Shown here: one piece after another, positions 18,601 to 25,200 of the stretch
Numbering within the stretch: the first letter of the stretch is position 1
Layout: every line of letters begins with the position of its first letter
Assembly: GCA_002343455.1 (NCBI GenBank)
Contig: DDSR01000208.1
Coordinates: 1,635-37,951 of the forward strand
Length of the DNA: 36,317 nt
Direction of reading: 5' to 3'
Source: Deltaproteobacteria bacterium UBA2385
GTDB lineage: Bacteria; Myxococcota_A; UBA796; UBA2385
The notes under the pieces: model-generated
Told to the model about the DNA's origin: nothing
The model's database searches: none
Seen by the model: only the letters and a program-made list of their open reading frames with translations
Translations under genes and position numbers: made by a program

Positions 18601-19270
18601 CGACGAGCTGGTCAACCCCGGCGGGTCCGAGAGCGGCGGCGTCGAGGGCCTCGACGACGACTGCGACGAGTGGATCGACGAGCACCTCGTCGCGGTCGGC
18701 GACCTGGTCATCACCGAGATGATGATCAACAGCATCGAGTCCGGTACCGAGACCTACGAGTGGTTCGAGGTCTACAACGACTCCGGCCGGACCCTGTACC
18801 TGGACGGCTGGTTCTTCGAGGAGGTCAACAGCTCGGGGACCAACCCGTACTACCCCTTCTTCATCTCGCCCGACGCCGCCTTGCAGGTCGACGACATGGA
18901 GTACCTGGTCTTCTGCGCCACCTCGACCATCCCCGGCGTCACCTGCGACTACGTCTACCGCAGCAACGCCTTCACGGACTCGGCCTACGGCGCTGCCGAC
19001 AACGGCAGCCACGCCCTCAGCAACACCAGCGGCACCATCCGGCTGGGCCTCGTCTACGGCACCGGCGCGACCGCGGTGGCGCTGGACAGCGTCAGCTACA
19101 GCTCGACCTTCGGCTACAGCAACGGCGTCAGCGCCGAGCTGTCGATCAACCACACCGACGCTACCAGCAACGACGTCGGCACCAACTGGTGCGCGGCGAC
19201 CTACATCTACAGCACGGACGGCGGCAACAACTACGGCACGCCGGGCGAGGACAACGAATGCGCGCTGTAG
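15656..19270 (+). CDS. Giant acidic MopE-like repeat lipoprotein with lamin-tail domain
   Basis: 1204 residues from ATG 15656. Residues 1-18 are a lipoprotein signal with lipobox LGAC (C18). Residues about 20-1005 are thirteen units of roughly 60 residues, each with a DxDxDGY calcium-type loop, a GNDCDD motif, NP..(T/A)DTWYDG and (V/T)DTNCSGNDD, plus two variants with CxTxYDDDCD and a final GLDDDCDEWID. This is the putative metal-binding motif of the MopE type, here multiplied. Residues about 1015-1204 resemble a lamin-tail domain (DLVITEMMINS..., EWFEVYNDSGRTLYLDGW). The chain is extremely Asp-rich. I infer a surface-exposed, metal- or calcium-binding stalk. The next gene overlaps its end by 13 bases. 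Confidence 0.85.
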   Translation: MFRLTASLALLAPLLGACSSKWSYVDQDGDGFSIADGDCWDNEEGPSGSSLGGGDIFPGAPETWYDGFDNDCAGDNDFDADADGFVPTAYVDQAEGLPGGDCDDTVPTVNPGALDDWYDGVDADCSGNDDYDQDADGYVSDDYEGLATSYVEGSGALPGNDCDDLLDSVNPDASDEWYDGVDTDCGGEDDYDQDGDGYVPLDYADLPTTYVPGSGSLEAGDCDDTDATRFPEPTATVVWYNGIDERCDENDGDQDGDGFWVSDYAARVAASGTGKVPLDVPTGRSGDCFDDADDRPNLKDSSDPLVPLYGMPALDPDEVYPGATDVAYDGVDADCAEDSDFDKDGDGYDSECLAARDGSLGLDCRDSDDPADCGDEDAAGLGALGIYPGAIDTWYDGSDANCDNFDDFDADYDGYIPDGYSSVYEGSLPDGDCDDRVAGVNPSETDTWYDGTDTDCSGNDDYDQDGDGYVPDAYEGRATTYVSGSGALPGNDCDDTVSTVNPSRTDTWYDGTDTNCSGNDDYDQDADGYVPTSYVGRATTYVSGSGALPGNDCDDTVSTVNPGRTDTWYDGVDTNCSGNDDYDADSDGYVPDSYVGRATTYVSGSGALPGDDCDDTTSSVNPSRTDTWYDGVDTNCSGNDDYDRDSDGYVPDAYSGLATTYVSGSGGLPDNDCDDTDAAVNPAATETWYDGVDQDCDDWSDYDADLDGQDAEAYGGTDCDDTRAAVYYGATEYCSTTYDDDCDDDTNDRNASGCATFNYDFDGDSYGIASTRCYCVATGYWDATNDDDCDDNASGTYPGATDAWYDGVDANCGNNDDYDADSDNYVRTIDVGKATTGVSGTGALPGNDCDDTTSTVNPSRTDTWYDGVDTNCSGNDDYDADSDGYVPTTYVGRATTYVSGSGSLPGNDCDDTRSAVSPLGTETCATSYDDDCDGSDNDVGATSCLTFYYDGDADGYGIGTTQCTCEESGFYSADNDDDCDDTDELVNPGGSESGGVEGLDDDCDEWIDEHLVAVGDLVITEMMINSIESGTETYEWFEVYNDSGRTLYLDGWFFEEVNSSGTNPYYPFFISPDAALQVDDMEYLVFCATSTIPGVTCDYVYRSNAFTDSAYGAADNGSHALSNTSGTIRLGLVYGTGATAVALDSVSYSSTFGYSNGVSAELSINHTDATSNDVGTNWCAATYIYSTDGGNNYGTPGEDNECAL
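17041..17760 (+). repeat. Near-identical 180-bp tandem repeats in the MopE-like gene
   Basis: Four units of exactly 180 bp (17041, 17221, 17401, 17581) encode 60-residue repeats and differ at few positions, many of them synonymous. More divergent units with the same 180-bp phase occur at 16021-16380 and 18061-18420. The conservation at the DNA level, not only protein level, indicates recent duplication or gene conversion. Confidence 0.9.
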
Positions 19271-20733
19271 CGCGAGGGCCGCTCGTCCTGTGGGCGCTCG
19301 TCTGCTGCGCGGGCGCGGAGAAAGGCGTCGAAGGCACCGACAGCGGCCTGCCCCCTGGAGACAAAGGGCTCTGCCCAGAGGGTGAGCCCTGCGCCCTCTC
19401 CGCAGACGAAGCAGCCGCGATCTTCCTCGGTGAGGACGAGGGCGGCTGGGCCGGCATGGCGGTCGGAGGAGCGGGCGATCTCGACGGCGACGGCCACTCC
19501 GACCTGCTGATCTCAGCAGTGAGCAGCCCGCCGGGTGGCGTCGCCTACCTCGTGCTCGGGCCGGCCGATGGTCAGGTCCCTCTCGCCAACGCCGACGCCA
19601 CGCTGCGGGATTGGACGGGCGGGCTCCTCACGGGCCTCTCCCTGGCCGGGGCGGGCGATCTCGACGGCGACGGCCACTCCGACCTGCTGGTGGGCGCAAT
19701 GGAAGGGGGAGAAGCCGAACAGATGTCCGGCATCGTCTACCTCGTGAACGGACCGATCCTGGGCGAGATCGACCTCTCGACCTCAGCGACGCGCTTCCCG
19801 GGCCTCGCCGCGCAGAGCTACCTGGGCAGCTCGCTGGTGGCCCCCGGGGATGTGAACGGAGACGGCGTGCCCGACCTCGTCCTCGGCGCGCCCGGTGCTC
19901 CTGGCGGTCCCTCCGACAACCCCTTGTACGGCGCGGCGACCCTGCTGCTCGGCCCCTTCGATGAGCGCTCCTCTCTCGCCGGCGCGGCGGCGACGATCCG
20001 CGGCGCCAATGTCGGCTCCCAGCTCGGACAGTCCCTGGCCGGTCCCGGCGACGTGGACGGAGACGGCCTCGCCGATGTGCTCGTCGGAGCCTTCGGCGAC
20101 CTCTCAGACGGAGACATCACCGGCTCGGCCACCCTGCTGCTCGGCCCCTGGGCGGACGAGGATCCGTTCGGCGAGGGGGGCACTCGCCTGTGGGGCCAGG
20201 CCGACGGGGACTTTGCCGGCTTCTCGGTGGCCGGCGCGGGCGATGTAGACGGCGACGGCCTGCCCGACCTGCTGGTCGGCGCCCACGGGGAGAGCACCAA
20301 CGGCCTCGACGCGGGCGCGGCCTACCTGGTGCTCAGCCCGCCAGGCCGCTCCATCTCCCTGGCCGAGGCGGACTGCAAGCTGCTGGGCCCGGGGGAGCCG
20401 GCCCTGGCCGGAGTCTCGGTCGCCGGTCCGGGAGACGTCAACGGCGACGGTCACGCCGACCTGCTGGTCGGGGCACCCGGGGACTACCTTCAAGGGCGCA
20501 GCGCGGGGGCGGCCTACCTCGTCTACGGCCCTCGCTCGGGCATCGTCGAGCTGTCCGCAGCCGAGCTCCAGATCGTCGGCGCCCAGCCCGGCGACACGCT
20601 GGGCTACTCGGTCGCTGGCGCGGGGGACGTCGACGGCGATGGCCTCGCCGACCTCCTGCTGGGCGCCTACCGGGTCGACGCGGCGGAGCACGACGCGGGC
20701 GCCGCCTACCTCTTCCTGGGGGGCCAGCTCTGA
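19258..20733 (+). CDS. Exported seven-blade FG-GAP beta-propeller protein
   Basis: 491 residues from ATG 19258, which overlaps the preceding gene by 13 bases in another frame. The N-terminus MRAVARGPLVLWALVCCAGA is a signal sequence with a Cys pair at 16-17; the lipobox is imperfect (V or C at -1), so lipoprotein status is uncertain. Seven FG-GAP repeats follow, each with a calcium loop such as GAGDLDGDGHSDLL, GPGDVNGDGHADLL or GAGDVDGDGLADLL, enough to close one integrin-alpha-like propeller. No catalytic motif. It is likely surface-bound and calcium-stabilised, perhaps an adhesin. The overlap implies co-expression with the MopE-like protein. Confidence 0.85.
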   Translation: MRAVARGPLVLWALVCCAGAEKGVEGTDSGLPPGDKGLCPEGEPCALSADEAAAIFLGEDEGGWAGMAVGGAGDLDGDGHSDLLISAVSSPPGGVAYLVLGPADGQVPLANADATLRDWTGGLLTGLSLAGAGDLDGDGHSDLLVGAMEGGEAEQMSGIVYLVNGPILGEIDLSTSATRFPGLAAQSYLGSSLVAPGDVNGDGVPDLVLGAPGAPGGPSDNPLYGAATLLLGPFDERSSLAGAAATIRGANVGSQLGQSLAGPGDVDGDGLADVLVGAFGDLSDGDITGSATLLLGPWADEDPFGEGGTRLWGQADGDFAGFSVAGAGDVDGDGLPDLLVGAHGESTNGLDAGAAYLVLSPPGRSISLAEADCKLLGPGEPALAGVSVAGPGDVNGDGHADLLVGAPGDYLQGRSAGAAYLVYGPRSGIVELSAAELQIVGAQPGDTLGYSVAGAGDVDGDGLADLLLGAYRVDAAEHDAGAAYLFLGGQL

Positions 20734-20762
20734 GTCCGCCGCCAGCCCAGGAGTGAGAACAG

Positions 20763-20822
20763 TCCTTGAAAGCTCGATCCGTAGAGGCGAGATTTCAAGG
20801 ATCCTGACCCGACCCCGTCAGG
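20763..20822. promoter_or_regulatory. Two tandem stem-loops between propeller genes
   Basis: First hairpin: TCCTTGAAA (20763-20771) and CTCG (20773-20776) pair with CGAG (20788-20791) and TTTCAAGGA (20793-20801). This gives 13 base pairs with one G/A mismatch and an 11-base loop. Second: CCTGAC (20803-20808) pairs with GTCAGG (20817-20822) across eight bases. They start 29 bases after the stop of the upstream gene and 48 bases before the next ATG. No T tract follows. They may be a terminator pair or a leader structure controlling the gene at 20870. Confidence 0.55.
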
Positions 20823-20869
20823 TGGACCATCTCGTGGTACCCTGTGGATTGTACCCTGCGAGGCTTTCC

Positions 20870-23017
20870 ATGAGCTGCTGGCTCCTCTTCCTGCTCACGA
20901 GCTGCGTCTCTTTCGAAGACGGCACCGACGGGGGCACCGACAGTGGTATGGATGGCGGTATGGATGGCGGTATGGATGGCGGCACCGACGGGGGCACCGA
21001 CGGCGATACAGACTGCGAAGAGCAAAGTTGGTGGTTGGACGTAGACGGCGACGGCTACGGCGATCCAGCCTCCATCTCCAGCGCCTGCGAGCCTCCCGAA
21101 GGCTACGTCGACAACGACCTCGACTGCGACGACAGCGCGGCCGCCGTGAACCCGGGCATGGTCTCGGACTGCTCGACCCCCTGGGACGACAACTGCTCGG
21201 GGAGCACCAACGACCCGGGCTCGCTGGGCTGCGTGGACTTCCACTACGACGGAGACGGGGACGGCTTCGGCACCGACGAGGCGGCCTGCCTCTGCGAGCC
21301 CGAAGGCCCCTACGCCGCAGACAACGGCCTGGACTGCGACGACACGACCGCGCTGGTCAACCCCGGGATGAGCCCGGACTGCTCGACCCCCTGGGATGAC
21401 AACTGCAGCGGGACCACCAACGCCCTCGACTCCCTCAACTGCACGCGGTTCTACTACGACGCGGATGGCGACGGCTTCGGCACCAGCGACAGCGCCTGCA
21501 CCTGCGAGCCCGAGGGCGCCTATACCTCAGACAACGACCTGGACTGCGACGACGAGGAGCCGGACTCGCACCCACACGCGGAGGAGATTTGCGACGACAC
21601 GGAGGACAACGACTGCGATGGCCTGGTGGACGGCGAAGCGCCCGGGTGCTTCCACTGGGGAGACCACAGCCTGTCCGAGGCCGACGCGCGCTTCACCGGC
21701 GAGGCCTATGCTGACTCTGCCGGTTCTTCCGTCGCCGGGGCGGGGGACTTCAACGGCGATGGCTACGACGACATCCTGGTCGGCGCCCGTCACAACCAGG
21801 CCGCAGGCAGAAACGCGGGGGCGGCTTACCTCGTACTGGGGGGCCCGACGGTGGCCGACGCCTCACTGGCCGACGCCGACGCCCGCTTCACCGGGGAGGC
21901 GACCAATGACTTCGCCGGCGATCAGGTCGCCGGGGCGGGGGACATCGACGGCGACGGCTACGACGACATCCTAGTCGGCGCGTACCAAAGCGACGCTGCA
22001 GGCACCTGGTCCGGGGCCGCCTACCTGGTGCTGGGCGGCCCGTCGGTGGCCTCAAGCTCCTTGTCCGACGCCTACGCGCGCTTCACCGGGGAGGCCGTTG
22101 GCGACTATGTCGGCTCCTCGATCGCCGGGGCGGGGGATGTCGATGGCGACGGCTACCACGACATCCTGATCGGCGCGCGCAGCAACGACGAAGGCGGCGA
22201 CAGGGCTGGGGCGGCCTACCTCGTGCTGGGGGGCCCGACGGTGATCTCGGGCTCGCTGGCCGACGCTCACGCGCGCTTCACCGGGGAGGCGGCCCTCAAC
22301 TATGCCGGCTACTCGATCGCCGGAGCGGGGGATGTCGACGGCGACGGCCATGCCGACATCCTGGTCGGCACCCAGTACAATCACGCCGCAGGGACCGACG
22401 CCGGAGCGGCCTACCTCGTGCTGGGGGGCCCCTCGGTGGCCTCGGCCTCGCTGTCCGACGCTGACGCGCGCTACACCGGTGAGGCGGTTGAGGACTATGC
22501 CGGGCGCTCGGTCGCCGGGGCGGGCGATGTCGACGGCGACGGCTACGCCGATACCCTGGTCGGCGCCCAAGGCAACGTCGCCGCAGGTAGCTATGCGGGC
22601 GCGGCCTACCTTGTCCGGGGGGGCGCCTCCATGCTCTCGATCTCTTTGTCCACTGCCGACGCCCGCTTCACTGGGGCAGACCACGACCGCGCCGGCATCT
22701 CAGTCGCCTGGGCAGGGGACATTGACGGCGACGGCTTCGACGACATCCTGGTCGGTACCACACACAACGCTAGCGCAGGCTACTACGCCGGAGCGGCCTA
22801 CCTCGTGCTGGGAGGCCCCTCGGTGGCATCGGCCTCCTTGTCCGACGCCGACTCTCGATTCACCGGTGAGGCGATCGAGGACTATGCAGGCCGCAGGGTC
22901 GCCGGGACAGGAGACGTCGATGGCGACGGCTTCGACGACATCCTGATCAGCGCCTGGCACAACGACGCCGCAGCCCTATCCGCGGGCGCCGCCTACCTCA
23001 TCCTGGGTGGCCGCTGA
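20870..23017 (+). CDS. Lipoprotein with MopE-like units and FG-GAP propeller
   Basis: 715 residues from ATG 20870. The N-terminus MSCWLLFLLTSC has lipobox LTSC (C12) but no basic residue; starting at in-frame TTG 20849 would add an Arg, so that start is possible. Residues about 15-45 are a Gly/Asp/Thr/Met linker from short DNA repeats. Residues about 50-260 hold three MopE-like units (DVDGDGYGD, DNDLDCDD..NPGM..DCSTPWDDNCSG, CDDTEDNDCDGLVDG). Residues about 270-715 contain seven FG-GAP blades with DGDGYDDILVGA-type calcium loops joined by DARFTGEA segments. The protein combines in one chain the modules split between the two preceding genes. Function unknown; likely surface calcium-binding. 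Confidence 0.87.
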   Translation: MSCWLLFLLTSCVSFEDGTDGGTDSGMDGGMDGGMDGGTDGGTDGDTDCEEQSWWLDVDGDGYGDPASISSACEPPEGYVDNDLDCDDSAAAVNPGMVSDCSTPWDDNCSGSTNDPGSLGCVDFHYDGDGDGFGTDEAACLCEPEGPYAADNGLDCDDTTALVNPGMSPDCSTPWDDNCSGTTNALDSLNCTRFYYDADGDGFGTSDSACTCEPEGAYTSDNDLDCDDEEPDSHPHAEEICDDTEDNDCDGLVDGEAPGCFHWGDHSLSEADARFTGEAYADSAGSSVAGAGDFNGDGYDDILVGARHNQAAGRNAGAAYLVLGGPTVADASLADADARFTGEATNDFAGDQVAGAGDIDGDGYDDILVGAYQSDAAGTWSGAAYLVLGGPSVASSSLSDAYARFTGEAVGDYVGSSIAGAGDVDGDGYHDILIGARSNDEGGDRAGAAYLVLGGPTVISGSLADAHARFTGEAALNYAGYSIAGAGDVDGDGHADILVGTQYNHAAGTDAGAAYLVLGGPSVASASLSDADARYTGEAVEDYAGRSVAGAGDVDGDGYADTLVGAQGNVAAGSYAGAAYLVRGGASMLSISLSTADARFTGADHDRAGISVAWAGDIDGDGFDDILVGTTHNASAGYYAGAAYLVLGGPSVASASLSDADSRFTGEAIEDYAGRRVAGTGDVDGDGFDDILISAWHNDAAALSAGAAYLILGGR
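20945..20980 (+). repeat. 12-bp tandem repeat, three copies
   Basis: GGTATGGATGGC is present three times in tandem (20945, 20957, 20969) and is flanked by GGCACCGACGG-type units. It encodes the GMDG/GTDG linker behind the lipobox of the gene at 20870. The in-frame unit length suggests that linker length can change by slippage without breaking the frame. Confidence 0.85.
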
Positions 23018-23034
23018 GCTCGCCGCTGGAGCGC

Positions 23035-23883
23035 TCACGGGCACTGCCCCGGTTGGAAGCCGCTCCACCCGGTGAAGACCGCGGTGATCACGCTGCCCGC
23101 CGCCAGCACCAGCATCAGCAGCCCGCCGAGCTGGGCCGCCCGCGTCTCGCGCTGCCGCTCGGCGTAGGGCATGACGTAGCCCAGCGCCAGCCCGGTGATC
23201 AGCCCGCCGACATGGCCGGCGTTGTTCACCCCCGGCATCGCCAGGCCCATGAAGAAGGCGAAGCCGCCCCACATCAACATCTGGCCGCGGACGGCCTCGC
23301 CGAAGGTGCCGCCCCGCCGCTTTCCGAAAGCGAACAGCGCCCCCATCAGCCCGAAGAGCCCGCCCGAGGCGCCGATCGTCGGCGCGCCGGACCACAGGTC
23401 GCTGAGCAGGTAGCAGCCGACGCCCGAGAGCACGTAGATCAGCAGGAAGCGCCCCGGCCCGAACTCGCGGGCCGTCATGCCGCCCAGGTTGCGCAGCCAC
23501 ATCATGTTGAAGACGATGTGCAGCAGGCTGCCGTGCAGGAAGCTGGCGGAGATCAGCGTCCACAGCCGCCCTCCCCATAGCGCCGGGCCGCTGGTCATGC
23601 CCAGCAGGCGCAGCGCCTCGCTGCTGGGAGAGGCGAAGTCCAGGTGGATGCCCAGCTCCATGCAGCGGGGATCCAGCAGCAGGGAGAGGCCGAAGAGCAC
23701 CACGGTCGGCCCCAGGATCAGCGAGACGGGCTCGATGGCGTCGCGGAAGAGGGCGTGCAGGCCCGGCCCCAGACCGAAGAGCGTCGGCGCCGCCGCCCCG
23801 CAGTGCGGGCAGCGCTTCTCTTGCGCGCTGATGAGCTGCCGACAGGACGAGCAGAGCACCGCCCCGCGCTTCTTGGTGGCCAC
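23035..23883 (-). CDS. Rhomboid intramembrane serine protease with zinc ribbon
   Basis: 282 residues from GTG 23881-23883, two bases after the upstream stop and with GAG near it. Residues 11-28 are a zinc ribbon (C11, C14, C25, C28: CSSC and CPHC). The rhomboid core has HIVFN (H122/N126), the catalytic serine in GASGGLFG (S173) and the catalytic histidine in NAGHVGG (H224); six or seven membrane helices are seen. It cleaves within membranes. The immediately upstream gene encodes a protein with a C-terminal sorting helix, which makes that product a candidate substrate. It converges on the lipoprotein gene ending at 23017. Confidence 0.92.
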   Translation of the reverse strand: MATKKRGAVLCSSCRQLISAQEKRCPHCGAAAPTLFGLGPGLHALFRDAIEPVSLILGPTVVLFGLSLLLDPRCMELGIHLDFASPSSEALRLLGMTSGPALWGGRLWTLISASFLHGSLLHIVFNMMWLRNLGGMTAREFGPGRFLLIYVLSGVGCYLLSDLWSGAPTIGASGGLFGLMGALFAFGKRRGGTFGEAVRGQMLMWGGFAFFMGLAMPGVNNAGHVGGLITGLALGYVMPYAERQRETRAAQLGGLLMLVLAAGSVITAVFTGWSGFQPGQCP

Positions 23884-23885
23884 CC

Positions 23886-24317
23886 TCAGCTCCGGCGGCG
23901 GGCGAGGCCCGAGAGGGCCAGGCCGAGCAGGGCGAGGCCGACCGCGGGTGTGCCGCGAGAGGACGCGCAGCCGCCGGCCTCGACCGACTCGCCGATGCCC
24001 GGGTCCACCACGATCACGTCGACCAGGTCCGGCTCGGAGGCGAGCAGGCCGTCGTCGACCACCAGCTCGAAGGTGTAGGTCCCCGGCAGGCGCGCGTCGA
24101 ACTCGGGCGCGGCGGTGTCGGCCTTGGCCAGCACGGTGCCGGGGCCCCACAGCTGCACCCACTGGAAGCTCAGCGTGTCCCCGTCGGGGTCGTAGGACTC
24201 GCTGCCGTTGAGCACGATGCGCTCGCCGGGGTAGGCCAGGAAGGCCCTCCCGGCCAGGGCGACCGGGGCCTCGTTGGCCCAGGCCGAGGGGCAGAGCAGG
24301 AGCAACAGCGCGAGCAT
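23886..24317 (-). CDS. Small surface protein with PKD-like domain and MYXO-CTERM-like tail
   Basis: 143 residues from ATG 24315-24317, preceded by GGAG. Residues 1-14 are a Sec signal peptide (cleavage near SAWA). Residues about 17-107 resemble a PKD/cadherin-like beta-sandwich (LNGSESYDPDGDTLSFQW, GTYTFELVVDDG). Residues 115-117 are Gly-Gly-Cys, followed by a hydrophobic helix (about 124-138) and the basic end ARRRS: the tripartite pattern of MYXO-CTERM or GlyGly-CTERM sorting signals. I infer cleavage of the tail and surface display, perhaps with lipid on C117. The rhomboid gene starts two bases downstream. It is divergent from pspA. Confidence 0.8.
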   Translation of the reverse strand: MLALLLLLCPSAWANEAPVALAGRAFLAYPGERIVLNGSESYDPDGDTLSFQWVQLWGPGTVLAKADTAAPEFDARLPGTYTFELVVDDGLLASEPDLVDVIVVDPGIGESVEAGGCASSRGTPAVGLALLGLALSGLARRRS

Positions 24318-24447
24318 CAGGACTCCAGGGGTGCGGCAGGGTGGCCACCGGACCCCGCGCCGCAATATGCCGCCGAAGCAGTCGTATCCAGGCCCGCCCG
24401 ACCCCGGCGGATCGTGGTAGGCAAACCGGCAGCTTCGGAGCGCGCTC

Positions 24448-25170
24448 ATGGGAATCTTCGACCGTCTCGCCAACGTCTGGAAGGGCTTTCTCAGCCTCTG
24501 GATCTCCGACATCGAGAACAAGAACCCCGAGGCGGTCTACGAGGCCGCCATCGAAGAACGCATCAAGAAGCACCGCGAGCTGAAGAAGGCGGTCTCGGGC
24601 ATCGTGTACCTGCGCAACAAGACGCAGACCGAGCTCGAAGCCAAGGAGAAGGAGCTCGCCGAGATCAACGTGCAGATCCCCGTCGCCGTCGAAGAGGGCG
24701 AGGACGAGGCGGCCCTGGTGCTGATCGAGCGCCGGGACTCCCTGACCTCCAGCATCGCCGGCCTGCGGATGGAGCTCGAGAAGGTCAGCGCCCAGGCCGA
24801 GGACGCCAAGGAAGGCCTGATCACCTTCCAGGCCGAGATCGAGAAGCTCAAGCGCGAGAAGGAGGAGATGCTGGCCAAGCGGGCCAACGCCGAGGCCCGC
24901 ATCCAGATCCGCGAGACGCTGGACGGGCTCTCCACCGACGCCGACATCAAGGCGCTGGACAATGTGCGCGAGAGCATCCACAAGATCCAGGCCGAGGCCG
25001 ACGTCAGCACCGAGATCGGCGCCGAGTCCCTGGACGCCAAGCTCAAGAAGATCAAAGGCAAGGCGGCGACCGCCTCGGCCCGCAACGAGCTGGACGAGAT
25101 GAAGAAGCAGATGGCGGCCCGTAAGTCGGGCGCGGCCGAAGCCGCCGCCGGCGTCAAGAAGACGATGTAG
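24448..25170 (+). CDS. pspA: PspA/IM30-family membrane-stress protein
   Basis: 240 residues. The amphipathic N-terminal helix MGIFDRLANVWKGFLSLW binds membrane; the rest is long charged coiled coil ending in a low-complexity tail. This is the PspA/Vipp1 ESCRT-III-like fold that oligomerises on stressed membrane. No PspF, PspB or PspC gene is next to it. Its upstream region has no sigma-54 box with correct GG-N10-GC spacing, unlike the E. coli psp operon. It is followed after 30 bases by a large membrane glycosyltransferase gene on the same strand, so they may share a transcript. Confidence 0.88.
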   Translation: MGIFDRLANVWKGFLSLWISDIENKNPEAVYEAAIEERIKKHRELKKAVSGIVYLRNKTQTELEAKEKELAEINVQIPVAVEEGEDEAALVLIERRDSLTSSIAGLRMELEKVSAQAEDAKEGLITFQAEIEKLKREKEEMLAKRANAEARIQIRETLDGLSTDADIKALDNVRESIHKIQAEADVSTEIGAESLDAKLKKIKGKAATASARNELDEMKKQMAARKSGAAEAAAGVKKTM

Positions 25171-25200
25171 TCAGGCTCGCCCGCGGGCAAAGGGATCGGG

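Noticed and set aside
15944..19153. 1069-residue minus-strand open frame inside the MopE-like gene
   Set aside because: It mirrors the Asp/Tyr/Gly codons of the plus-strand repeats, is made of Val/Ala/Gly/Asp runs, and has no start context or family features.
24318..24447. Sigma-54-like TTGC element upstream of the MYXO-CTERM-like gene or of pspA
   Set aside because: GG to GC spacing is nine bases on the minus strand and eleven on the plus strand, and the -24 box is poor, so neither meets the fixed ten-base spacing.
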